The notes beneath the pieces are model-generated. The model was not told where the DNA came from, ran no database searches, and saw only the letters and a program-made list of their open reading frames with translations. 15,384 nt of DNA from CAZPBC01 sp964584775 (GTDB lineage: Bacteria; Chlamydiota; Chlamydiia; Chlamydiales; SLFE01). Where the stretch lies: NCBI GenBank assembly GCA_964584775.1, contig CAZPBC010000047.1, positions 1-15,384 of the forward strand. Reading direction: 5' to 3'. Positions 5,654 to 13,516 of the stretch are shown here, piece by piece. The position numbers and the translations under genes are program-made. The stretch's first letter is position 1. Each line of letters begins with the position of its first letter.

Positions 5654-8238
5654 GCGTCCACTTTTTTTGTGACTAGGTTGAGGATCTTGTTTGGAATGAA
5701 GATCACCTTTTCAATTTCTGTATTCGTGACATGCTTCGCTATGCTCGGGTTTTGGAGAGCGCAGTCAAGAATGACATCTTTTGGCTGATCTTTAGGGAGT
5801 TCAAACCGTCCTCGTAGTTTTCCATTGACCTGCACCACATACACAGTCGTTGGATCCTCAAGAAGACTTTCATCCACCTCAGGATAGGGAGAGTGGCTAA
5901 GTTCGCCCTCGCCCTGGAGAATTTGCCAAGCCTCTTCTGCGATGTGTGGAGCAAAGGGCGAGAGAGCATGAATCGCCTTGAGAATGGTCTCTCTAGGGTA
6001 TTTCTCTAACTTGTTGATGTCGTTCATGAACTCCATCATTTTCGCAATCGCTGTATTGAACTGTAAAGCTTCAATATCTTTGTTCACCCCATGGAGAAGG
6101 CGGTGGCCAAGTTTATTGGCCTCTTCGCAAGGCTCATCTGTGACCTTGTCCGAGGTGACCATATCGAAAAACCGGGAGAGGAAGCGTCGACACCCGGAGA
6201 CAGCGTCGGTGTTCCAAATCTTCTCTTTTTCAAGAGGTCCCATGAACATTTCATAGAGGCGAAGTGAATCAGCTCCAAACTCTTCGATTATTTCATCTGG
6301 CGTCACACCGTTGAGTTTAGATTTTGACATCTTCTCAACCTGAGAGGTGAGGGGTTCGCCAGTTTCACGGTGTGTATAGTCCGTGCTAGACTGGACAACA
6401 TCGCTTGCTTCTACGTATTCACCGCTTTCTTTTTTGTAAGAGCGGGAGACGATGAGCCCCTGGTTGCGAAGCGTTTTAAAAGGTTCGGGGGTGCTGACGA
6501 TTCCACAGTCATACAATACTTTGTGCCAAAAGCGAGCGTAGAGTAGGTGGAGGACAGCGTGTTCTACACCGCCGACATAGAGATCGACAGGGAGCCAATA
6601 CTTTTCTTTTTCCTTTGCAAAAGCTTCATGGTCATTCTGGGGATCGACAAAACGCAAGTAGTACCAGCAAGAGCCAGCCCACTGGGGCATTGTGTTGGTT
6701 TCGCGGCGTGCAGTTTTCCCTGTTTTTGCGTCTGTGAGGTGAACCCAGCCTTCCTCTTTGGCAAGTGGGCTGAGTCCATCGGGCGTCGGCTTGTAATCGC
6801 TGACCTCGGGAGGAGAAAGAGGGAGCTCTTCAAGATCGAGGACCCGCTTCGTTCCATCTTCAAAGTGGAGAATGGGGAAGGGTTCACCCCAATAGCGTTG
6901 CCGCGAAAAGAGCCAGTCGCGGAGTTTGTAGGCAACTTTTGCGCGGCCGTGTCCGTTCTTCTCTATCCAGTCAATGATCTTCTTTTTGGCCTCTTCAGTG
7001 GTTAGTCCATTGAGGGAGAGATCGCTATTTTCGCTGTTAATACACTTGCCAGAGCCTCTCCAACAGAGTTTTCCTTCGATGATGAGCTGTTTTGCTTCTA
7101 AGGGAGAAAATTCGATGGGGACGAGTTCGGGGTCTCTTTCGATATCAGGATCATAGATTGCAGAGATGGGCAAATCATAGGCTTCCGCAAATTCGAAGTC
7201 ACGTTCATCATGTGCTGGAACGGCCATGATAGCGCCCGTTCCATACCCAATGAGAACATAGTCGGCAATCCAGATCGGCATTTTCTTTTGCGTTGCAGGA
7301 TTGATTGCATATGCACCCGTGAACACTCCGCTTTTGTCTCGGGATAGATCGGTCCTTTCGAGATCACTCTTTCTTGCTGCTTTGGTTTGGTAGTCTTCGA
7401 CGACTCGTTTCTGAGCTGAGGTCGTCACTTTTGGAACAAGTGGGTGCTCAGGCGAGAGAACGATAAAGGTAGAGCCGAAGAGAGTCTCTGGACAGGTTGT
7501 GAACGCAGAAATTTTTTCCTCAGTTCCTTCAACGACAAAGTCGATTTGGGCTCCTTCACTCCGACCGATCCAATTCACTTGAAGACGCTTCAAGCTTTCT
7601 GGCCAATCGACGAGGTCGAGATCTTGAATGAGACGGTCGGCATATTCAGTGATTTTAAGCACCCACTGCTTGAGAGGGCGTCTTTCGACGGGAAATCCAC
7701 CCACTTTAGACAGGCCGTTTTCGATTTCTTCATTGGCAAGAACGGTTCCGAGTTCAGGGCAGAAGTTGACCAGCAGCTCGGCTTCGTAGGCTAACCCTTT
7801 TTCATAGAGCTTGGTGAAGATCCACTGTGTCCATTTGTAATAGTTCGGGTCTGAGGTCATTACCTCACGATTCCAGTCGTAGGAAAATCCGAGAGACTTT
7901 AGCTGTTTACGAAAATTGTCGACATTCTCTTCAGTCGTGATTCTGGGGTGGGTCCCTGTTCGCACAGCATACTGCTCTGCAGGGAGTCCAAAACTGTCCC
8001 AACCCATTGGGTGCAGAACATTGAACCCTTTTTTTCGTTTAAAGCGTGCAACGATATCTGTCGCCGTGTATCCCTCGACGTGGCCCACGTGGAGGCCTGC
8101 TCCAGAGGGGTAGGGGAACATATCTAGGACGTAATATTTCGGTCTCGATGGGTCGGCTTCACACGTGAAGGTTCCTTTTTCCTCCCAGTGTTTCTGCCAT
8201 TTGGGCTCGATTTGCTTGTGATTGTATCGTTTCTGCAT
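5650..8238 (-). CDS. leuS: Leucyl-tRNA synthetase LeuS
   Basis: A class I synthetase that charges tRNA-Leu with leucine. Starting at ATG 8238 the product has 862 residues, close to E. coli LeuRS, and its first residues MQKRYNHKQIEPKWQKHWEE line up with the start of that protein. A GTG at 8256 would add six residues, but neither start has a good Shine-Dalgarno sequence. The HIGH-type motif is HVGH (50-53) and the KMSKS loop is at 636-640. The CP1 editing domain keeps T247, T248 and T252 and the AHDERD aspartate (D344), but has C249 where TTRPDT normally has arginine. The zinc-like region reads CPELGTVLANEE, as in Bacillus-type enzymes. It heads the leuS-ridA(-doxX) unit. Confidence 0.97.
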   Translation of the reverse strand: MQKRYNHKQIEPKWQKHWEEKGTFTCEADPSRPKYYVLDMFPYPSGAGLHVGHVEGYTATDIVARFKRKKGFNVLHPMGWDSFGLPAEQYAVRTGTHPRITTEENVDNFRKQLKSLGFSYDWNREVMTSDPNYYKWTQWIFTKLYEKGLAYEAELLVNFCPELGTVLANEEIENGLSKVGGFPVERRPLKQWVLKITEYADRLIQDLDLVDWPESLKRLQVNWIGRSEGAQIDFVVEGTEEKISAFTTCPETLFGSTFIVLSPEHPLVPKVTTSAQKRVVEDYQTKAARKSDLERTDLSRDKSGVFTGAYAINPATQKKMPIWIADYVLIGYGTGAIMAVPAHDERDFEFAEAYDLPISAIYDPDIERDPELVPIEFSPLEAKQLIIEGKLCWRGSGKCINSENSDLSLNGLTTEEAKKKIIDWIEKNGHGRAKVAYKLRDWLFSRQRYWGEPFPILHFEDGTKRVLDLEELPLSPPEVSDYKPTPDGLSPLAKEEGWVHLTDAKTGKTARRETNTMPQWAGSCWYYLRFVDPQNDHEAFAKEKEKYWLPVDLYVGGVEHAVLHLLYARFWHKVLYDCGIVSTPEPFKTLRNQGLIVSRSYKKESGEYVEASDVVQSSTDYTHRETGEPLTSQVEKMSKSKLNGVTPDEIIEEFGADSLRLYEMFMGPLEKEKIWNTDAVSGCRRFLSRFFDMVTSDKVTDEPCEEANKLGHRLLHGVNKDIEALQFNTAIAKMMEFMNDINKLEKYPRETILKAIHALSPFAPHIAEEAWQILQGEGELSHSPYPEVDESLLEDPTTVYVVQVNGKLRGRFELPKDQPKDVILDCALQNPSIAKHVTNTEIEKVIFIPNKILNLVTKKVDA

Positions 8239-8286
8239 CTTTTTTTCGTGTTTCACAGTTATAAGGTTTCATTGAATTCATAAAAA

Positions 8287-8315
8287 AGTATACTTAAGTT
8301 CAGACTTGATGACAA
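8287..8315 (-). promoter_or_regulatory. Near-consensus promoter for leuS
   Basis: On the minus strand TTGTCA (-35, 8315-8310) and TATACT (-10, 8292-8287) are spaced by the optimal 17 bases. Transcription should start near 8280, leaving a leader of about 40 bases to the ATG at 8238, too short for a T-box or other large riboswitch. The -10 lies in the palindrome AAGTATACTT (8286-8295), so a TATACT is also present on the plus strand for rnr, but there only weak -35 matches (TTTCAT or TTCATT, 8267-8273) precede it. Confidence 0.7.
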
Positions 8316-8325
8316 TTAGTGAGTT

Positions 8326-10563
8326 ATGAAAAGGAAGCCTAAATCACCCAAAAAAAAGTCTTCTAGAAAGTCTCCTCCAAAAAAGGAGACAAAAGAAAAG
8401 AAGGTGATTGAAAATCTGATTAAGGTCATTGAGCAAAATGTCTCGGGAAAGAGCTATAGCCCCCTAAGAGAGAAGGAGCTCTTTCTCAAGCTTCAACTTC
8501 CTGAGCAACACGCATCCACCTTCAAACAAGCAGTCCACATTGGTGCTAAAAGAGGCCTCTTTAAAAAAGAGGGGGGGCGTATCAAGCCTACTATGGTCTC
8601 TGGAGAGGTTGTTACGGGAGTACTTCGTGTCCATCCTCGTGGCTTCGGCTTCTTGCAGCCTGACCCAAGCGGTGCACTTCTGGAAGATGTCTTTGTGCCG
8701 AAACAGCTGACGATGAATGCAGTGGATGGCGACCGGGTTGAAGTCTTAGTGAACCCAGAGTCTTTTTCAGACCGCGGGCCAGAAGGACGTGTTTTAGCGA
8801 TCCTACAGAGAGCTCGTCGCCATTTAGCAGGAACAGTGATCGGCTCGCAGGGAAAGAAAGCTGCCCTTGTCTATGCCCCGCTTCTAGGAAAAGGATCTAA
8901 GGTTGTCGTTGAGTTAGGCTCTGACGAAGAGGTCCGCATCGGCGACAGAATTGTTCTCGAGGTCAAAGAGTGGGGGGATAAAGATAGTGAGACGACAGCG
9001 ACTCTCCAGCACATCATTGGGCATATTAGCGATCCCAGCTGTGATATTGCTGCGGCTGTCGAGGAGTTTGGTCTCAATGACCGTTTTCCCTTTGAAGTGA
9101 CGAAAGAGGCCAGCAGCTTCGGTGACGAGGTGAGTCAGGAAGACATGAAGGGGAGAGAGGATCTCCAAAAAGAGGTTTGCTTTACCATTGACCCTGACAC
9201 AGCTAAAGATTTTGATGATGCTGTCGGCTTGACAAAAGACAAAAAAGGGCACTACCACCTTTCTGTACACATTGCGGATGTGAGTCATTATGTCAGACCG
9301 GGAAGCGCTCTTGAAAAAGAGGCACTCAAACGCGCGAACTCTGTCTATTTTCCTGGTAAAGTCTTGCCAATGCTTCCAGAAGTGCTTTCTAATCAGCTCT
9401 GTAGTTTGCGTCCCCGGACACCTCGCCTTGCTGTCTCTGTTTTAATGGAACTTGATACAGAGGGAAAGCTTGTCGAGTATTCGATCTGTCGTTCGGTGAT
9501 AAAAAGCCGTATACGAATGACCTATGGAGATGCTAAAGAGATTCTTGATGGAGAAAAAAAGAGCCCCTATTCGAAGGCTTTATGGTTGATGGTGGAACTC
9601 TGTGAAAAGCTTAAAAAAGTGAGGAGTGGAAGAGGGAGTATCGAGTTTGCAATGCCCGAGCTGGTCATTCGTGTAGATGAAAAGGGGATGCCGACAGGGA
9701 CGGAGATCGTTGAATATGATATCACTCACCAGATGATAGAAGAGTTCATGCTCAAAGCGAATGAGGTGGTTGCGACACATTTGGATCAAGAGGGCAAATC
9801 CCTTGCATACAGAATTCACGATGAACCCGCAGAAGAGAATATTCGAGAGTTTGCAACTCTAGCTCGCACTTTTGGATATCCCGTTGCCGATTTACCCACT
9901 ATAGAAGACTTGCAGAATCTCTTCGATGAAGCGAAAAACTCTCCTCATGGTCAGTATCTGTCCCAAAGCTTCATTCGACGATTGAAGATGGCTAACTATT
10001 CTCCCCACAATATCGGTCACTATGGTCTTGCCCTCACCCACTATTGCCACTTTACAAGTCCCATACGCCGTTATGCAGATCTGCTTGTGCATCGGGTGCT
10101 TTTTGGAGATGAAGCAGAGTTGGATGAAGTGGAACGTATTTCGTTACACTGCTCTGATCAGGAGAGGATTGCCGCTAAAGCTGAATCGAGTGTTGTCTAT
10201 TTGAAAAAACTCCGGCTAGTGAAAGATCAGAGCGAAAGAAAAGAAAAGCGGGATTTTGAGGCTGTTGTTACAAAAATGAAGCCTTTTGGGTTTTATTTTG
10301 AGGTGATCGATTTCGATATTGAAGGGTTCTTCCATGTGTCAGATTTAGCTGAAGATTTCTACACCTACGATGAAGCCAAAATGCAACTCGTCGGAAAACG
10401 GAGTAAAAAACGTTATCAACCTGGTACTCCCATTACACTCTATCTAGTTGATGTGGATTTAGCCCTCCAAGAGATCCAATGGGACCTCATCGAAGAGGGG
10501 ACAGGGGAGGTAAGTAGATCACCAAAAAAACCTAAGAGAAGGAAAGTGAAGAGAAAGCGATGA
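8326..10563 (+). CDS. rnr: Ribonuclease R (RNB family 3'-5' exoribonuclease)
   Basis: RNase R degrades structured RNA processively from the 3' end, in mRNA turnover, rRNA quality control and tmRNA-linked decay. The 745-residue product has a lysine-rich N-terminus (1-26), a winged-helix-like segment, a cold-shock domain (RVHPRGFGFLQPD, from about 97), the RNB catalytic domain and a C-terminal S1 domain (from about 643, VVTKMKPFGFYFEV), ending in a basic tail KPKRRKVKRKR. The metal-binding cluster IDPDTAKDFDDA carries D289, D295, D297 and D298, and the RNA-end pocket THYCHFTSPIRRYADL is intact near 575, so it should be active. The basic tails resemble those that help RNase R unwind duplex RNA. 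Its TGA overlaps the next ATG by four bases. Promoter evidence is weak. Confidence 0.96.
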   Translation: MKRKPKSPKKKSSRKSPPKKETKEKKVIENLIKVIEQNVSGKSYSPLREKELFLKLQLPEQHASTFKQAVHIGAKRGLFKKEGGRIKPTMVSGEVVTGVLRVHPRGFGFLQPDPSGALLEDVFVPKQLTMNAVDGDRVEVLVNPESFSDRGPEGRVLAILQRARRHLAGTVIGSQGKKAALVYAPLLGKGSKVVVELGSDEEVRIGDRIVLEVKEWGDKDSETTATLQHIIGHISDPSCDIAAAVEEFGLNDRFPFEVTKEASSFGDEVSQEDMKGREDLQKEVCFTIDPDTAKDFDDAVGLTKDKKGHYHLSVHIADVSHYVRPGSALEKEALKRANSVYFPGKVLPMLPEVLSNQLCSLRPRTPRLAVSVLMELDTEGKLVEYSICRSVIKSRIRMTYGDAKEILDGEKKSPYSKALWLMVELCEKLKKVRSGRGSIEFAMPELVIRVDEKGMPTGTEIVEYDITHQMIEEFMLKANEVVATHLDQEGKSLAYRIHDEPAEENIREFATLARTFGYPVADLPTIEDLQNLFDEAKNSPHGQYLSQSFIRRLKMANYSPHNIGHYGLALTHYCHFTSPIRRYADLLVHRVLFGDEAELDEVERISLHCSDQERIAAKAESSVVYLKKLRLVKDQSERKEKRDFEAVVTKMKPFGFYFEVIDFDIEGFFHVSDLAEDFYTYDEAKMQLVGKRSKKRYQPGTPITLYLVDVDLALQEIQWDLIEEGTGEVSRSPKKPKRRKVKRKR

Positions 10564-11258
10564 AAAAATCATTTGTTACAGGCCTAGCCATTCTGTTGCC
10601 ACTCGCAATGACCATTGTCGTGATTGCTTTCATCGTTAATTTGCTGACTGAACCTTTTCTTGATATGGTCAAGGGTGTCCTGAATTACTACGGAATCTTC
10701 AGTCACGATCTTGGCTGGATCAGTAGCGAAAAGGTTCAACTCTATTTAAGCAAATTTATTATCTTAGTTTTAATTTTTGGGTTTACCCTATTATTAGGGT
10801 TTCTCACCCGTTGGGTGATTGTCCACTACTTCATCAAAATAGGGGATCAGCTCCTACATCGTATTCCTCTTTTCAATACGATCTATAAGACTTTTCAAGA
10901 AGTTTCACAGACAATATTTGAGTCATCTTCTAAATCATTTAAGCAGGTGGTTTTGGTTCCTTTTCCACACGGTGGCTGTTATAGTGTTGGACTCATCACG
11001 AGCGATGAGGTCAATACAGGTGATCATGATTCACGTTTAGCTGTTTTTGTCCCTACGACACCCAACCCAACCTCAGGTTTTTTGCTTTTTTTCCGACCGG
11101 ATGAGGTGACATTTTTGGATCTTTCAGTTGAAAGTGCCCTTAAGTACGTTATTTCCTGTGGTGTCGTCTCTTCGACCTTTCAAAAAGTCTCTAAAGAGGA
11201 GGCTATGGAACGGCTTCATCGGGCGGTTCTCGAAGATGAAAAGGAGGGTAAAGAGTGA
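10560..11258 (+). CDS. DUF502 membrane protein, first copy
   Basis: A 232-residue member of the DUF502 family of bacterial membrane proteins, which has no established biochemical role that I know of. Two strong membrane segments lie at about 4-31 (FVTGLAILLPLAMTIVVIAF) and 66-86 (FIILVLIFGFTLLLGFLTR). A soluble part of about 140 residues follows, with family landmarks RIPLFNTIYKTFQEV, FKQVVLVPFP, VPTTPNPTSGFLLFF and DLSVESALKYVISCGVVS. No signal peptide cleavage site is evident. The start ATG overlaps the rnr stop (ATGA). The end overlaps the second copy (GTGA), and AAGGAGGG near its end serves as the ribosome binding site of that gene. Coupling to RNase R suggests co-regulation, not necessarily shared function. 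Confidence 0.88.
   Translation: MKKSFVTGLAILLPLAMTIVVIAFIVNLLTEPFLDMVKGVLNYYGIFSHDLGWISSEKVQLYLSKFIILVLIFGFTLLLGFLTRWVIVHYFIKIGDQLLHRIPLFNTIYKTFQEVSQTIFESSSKSFKQVVLVPFPHGGCYSVGLITSDEVNTGDHDSRLAVFVPTTPNPTSGFLLFFRPDEVTFLDLSVESALKYVISCGVVSSTFQKVSKEEAMERLHRAVLEDEKEGKE
11241..11248 (+). promoter_or_regulatory. Strong ribosome binding site of the second DUF502 gene
   Basis: AAGGAGGG lies 6 bases before the GTG at 11255 and is the best Shine-Dalgarno match in this operon. It fixes the unusual GTG start, which overlaps the stop codon of the first copy. Confidence 0.7.
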
Positions 11259-11938
11259 AGCGGACGTTTTTTACTGGCCTTGCGATCTTACTTCCTCTTG
11301 TCTTGACGCTGATTGTCATTAAGATTTGTTTGATGCTTCTTACAAAGCCTTTTCTTGGTTTGACGTTGCAAATCATGCACTCTCTGCCCTTTATCCAAGA
11401 ATCTAAATTCCTGAATCGTCCAGAAGTCATTCTCTTTGTCAGTCAAGTTTTATCGCTGATCTTTTTTGTTGCTTTACTGACGCTCATCGGTTGGTTAACG
11501 AAAATGTACCTCTTTAACCAATTGATCCAGATCACAGAAAACATTCTCTTAAAGGTTCCTCTGGTGAATAAAGTCTATCACGCATCCAAAGAGGTGATCC
11601 GGAACATTTTTCGAGACAAAAGCAATAGTTTTAGGGAAGTGGTTCTTGTACCGTATCCTAACACAACAACTTTGGCGCTTGGACTTGTCACCCAGCAGAC
11701 AACGGTTTCCAACGGTCCAAGTCAAAAAGGAGATGAGGAGCTTATTTCGGTCTTTATTCCAGGAACTCCAAATCCCACGATTGGATTTATCATCCTTTTT
11801 CGTGAGGACGAAATTGTTCGAACTGACATGACGATTCGAAGAGCTGTGCAGACAATCATCTCTTGTGGCGCTAAAATGGAAAATTTTAACTTGAAAGTCT
11901 CAGGAACACCTGAAGTGATGTTGGAGAAAGGAAAATGA
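11255..11938 (+). CDS. DUF502 membrane protein, second copy
   Basis: A 227-residue paralogue of the gene before it, starting at GTG. It keeps the two N-terminal membrane segments (about 4-30 and 63-84) and the landmarks TFFTGLAILLPL, KVPLVNKVYHASKEV, FREVVLVPYP, IPGTPNPTIGFIILF and ISCGA. The two copies share the N-terminal TGLAILLPL and TPNPT blocks but differ strongly elsewhere, so the duplication is old and the two are probably not interchangeable; a hetero-oligomer is possible. The C-terminal VVSS motif of the first copy is changed to AKMENF here, a deviation from the usual family ending. The gene ends with a 4-base ATGA overlap with upp. No function can be assigned. Confidence 0.85.
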   Translation: MKRTFFTGLAILLPLVLTLIVIKICLMLLTKPFLGLTLQIMHSLPFIQESKFLNRPEVILFVSQVLSLIFFVALLTLIGWLTKMYLFNQLIQITENILLKVPLVNKVYHASKEVIRNIFRDKSNSFREVVLVPYPNTTTLALGLVTQQTTVSNGPSQKGDEELISVFIPGTPNPTIGFIILFREDEIVRTDMTIRRAVQTIISCGAKMENFNLKVSGTPEVMLEKGK

Positions 11939-12537
11939 AATCGACGTTATTAACAACGCTGAGAGACAAACACTCGACAATAGAGGAATTTCGAGAGGCC
12001 TCAGATAAGATGGGAGAAATTTTAGCCCATACTGTGATGACGGGATTTGAAAAAGAGGTGGTGGATATTGAAACCCCTATGGGTCCTACAAAAGGTCATC
12101 GGTTTAATAGAGAAGTTCTGCTGGTTCCTATCTTAAGGACGGGACTTGTTCTTCTCTCTCCATTTTTGAAAGTTTTCCCGAAGGCTAAAGTGGGCATGGT
12201 GGGAGTTCGCAGGAATGAAGAGACGGCGACACCAGAATACTATTATCATAACATTCCTGAAGTCTCATCTAATGCAGAAGTGATTGTGCTGGATCCTATG
12301 TTGGCGACGGGGGGGAGTGTGAGCTATGCCGTTGATTTGTTGATGAAGCAGGGGGTGAAAGAGGAGCAGATTACAGCTGTGTTCGTTATTTCTGCACCTG
12401 AAGGCATTGAAGCGTTTACGAAGCGTTTTCCGAATATCCGCATTTTGATAGCTGAAGAGGATGAGAAACTCACTCCAAATAAGTTCATATTTCCTGGTCT
12501 TGGTGATTTTGGAGACCGTTATTATGGAACAAATTAA
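11935..12537 (+). CDS. upp: Uracil phosphoribosyltransferase Upp
   Basis: Upp converts uracil and PRPP to UMP, a pyrimidine salvage step in the cytoplasm. The 200-residue product is near the E. coli length of 208. The family signatures are VPILRTGL (64-71), GVRRNEET (90-97), the PRPP loop VLDPMLATGGSV (118-129), SAPEGIEA (153-160) and the uracil-binding GLGDFGDRYYGT (188-199). The E. coli-type PILRAGLGM is PILRTGLVL here, a modest change. It follows the DUF502 pair with an ATGA overlap and lies 3 bases before the transporter gene. RNase R upstream releases nucleotides from RNA, so salvage of uracil in the same operon is reasonable, but the link is inference. To my knowledge Chlamydia trachomatis lacks this enzyme. 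Confidence 0.94.
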   Translation: MKSTLLTTLRDKHSTIEEFREASDKMGEILAHTVMTGFEKEVVDIETPMGPTKGHRFNREVLLVPILRTGLVLLSPFLKVFPKAKVGMVGVRRNEETATPEYYYHNIPEVSSNAEVIVLDPMLATGGSVSYAVDLLMKQGVKEEQITAVFVISAPEGIEAFTKRFPNIRILIAEEDEKLTPNKFIFPGLGDFGDRYYGTN

Positions 12538-12540
12538 TCT

Positions 12541-13485
12541 ATGGGAAGTTTTCCTGAATCGGTCACACCCCCTCCCTCTTATCAAGAAGCTCGACTAAAA
12601 CGGCGTCGTGAGCTTGGGAAGTCGATATGCATTGGCCTGAGTGTACGTCTTTTGATCGTCATTGTTGAGGTTGTTGGGTATCTCATTTTTAGAAGTTACT
12701 CGTTGCTCTTCGATGGGCTCGCTAGTAGCATTGATGTCGCCTTTAGCTTGATCTTACTCCTGGGGGTTAAGCTGGCGGGAAAAGATCCGGATAAGAATCA
12801 TCCATTTGGCCATGGACGGTACGAGCCTCTCTTCGGATTGCTCTTATCTCTTTTCTTGGTACAAGCAGGCGCCGTTCTTGCCTTGCAGCAGTATTTTACT
12901 TTGACATCAAACGTCATGCACGATCATCCTCTCACATACGCGTGGATCATCCCTGCAACAGCGGTGGTTTTTTTAGAGGTTTCTTATTGGGTGATGATCT
13001 CCTATGCTGAGCGTCATCATAGTGCTGCTTTGAAGGCGGATGCTGTCCACTTTCGAATCGACGCACTTAACTCTCTTCTTGCTGCAATTGCGCTTATTTT
13101 CGCAGACCTGTTTCATGCTTACTCCGGATTATTAGATCACTTAGGAGCTTTTTCAATCGCATTGTTAATGTTAGTTATGGGTGTAATCACTGGTAGAGAG
13201 AATCTTCATCAGGTGATGGATCGTCGACCAGAGGAGACTTACTTTGACAAAGTTCGACGAGCTGCACGCCGTGTGAAAGGAGTTTTGGAAGTCGAAAAAT
13301 TAAATATTCAGCTTTTTGGTCCAGATGCTCATGTGGATATTGACATCGAAGTGGATCCTTCTATGCGCGTCGATGATGCCCACAGAATTACACAGGAAGT
13401 CCGCCTTGAAATACAAAAAAACTGGCCTATGGTGAGAGATGTCATTGTGCATGTTGAACCTTATTATGAAAATGACCATGACTAG
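12541..13485 (+). CDS. Cation diffusion facilitator family transporter
   Basis: A 314-residue CDF protein, a proton-coupled exporter of divalent metals such as Zn, Fe, Mn or Co from the cytoplasm. Up to six membrane helices can be seen between about 28 and 217, followed by the soluble ferredoxin-like C-terminal domain (about 228-310, with HVDIDIEVDPSM and DVIVHVEP). NHPFGHGRYEP (86-96) is the family landmark after helix 2. Helix 5 has the metal site HxxxD (H170, D174). In helix 2, DGLASSID keeps D65 but has alanine (A61) where the usual first ligand His or Asp sits. Metal specificity cannot be called. The ATG is 3 bases after the upp stop; only a weak GGAA precedes it, so translation may be coupled. 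Confidence 0.9.
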   Translation: MGSFPESVTPPPSYQEARLKRRRELGKSICIGLSVRLLIVIVEVVGYLIFRSYSLLFDGLASSIDVAFSLILLLGVKLAGKDPDKNHPFGHGRYEPLFGLLLSLFLVQAGAVLALQQYFTLTSNVMHDHPLTYAWIIPATAVVFLEVSYWVMISYAERHHSAALKADAVHFRIDALNSLLAAIALIFADLFHAYSGLLDHLGAFSIALLMLVMGVITGRENLHQVMDRRPEETYFDKVRRAARRVKGVLEVEKLNIQLFGPDAHVDIDIEVDPSMRVDDAHRITQEVRLEIQKNWPMVRDVIVHVEPYYENDHD

Positions 13486-13516
13486 AATTTGCTTTTTTCT
13501 TTAATGTGATTCCTCA

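Noticed and set aside
6547..7005. A 152-codon plus-strand frame inside leuS and several similar antisense frames at 7444-7794 and 5978-6256
   Set aside because: They are mirror frames of a well-conserved leuS sequence, and their translations show no motif or plausible start signal.
8238..8280. leuS leader as a T-box or leucine-sensing attenuator
   Set aside because: The predicted leader is only about 40 bases, with no T-box sequence and no leucine-rich leader peptide.
8914..9288. A 124-codon minus-strand frame opposite rnr
   Set aside because: The rnr frame here encodes the catalytic cluster of the RNB domain; the antisense frame has no ribosome binding site or recognisable domain.
12265..12585. 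A 106-codon minus-strand frame across the upp-transporter junction
   Set aside because: It is antisense to two well-supported genes and is rich in Arg, Ile and His as expected of a shadow frame.
13486..13516. T-rich gap after the transporter gene as a terminator or promoter for the last gene
   Set aside because: There is no stem before the T-run and no -35/-10 pair with reasonable spacing that I could find in or just upstream of the gap.
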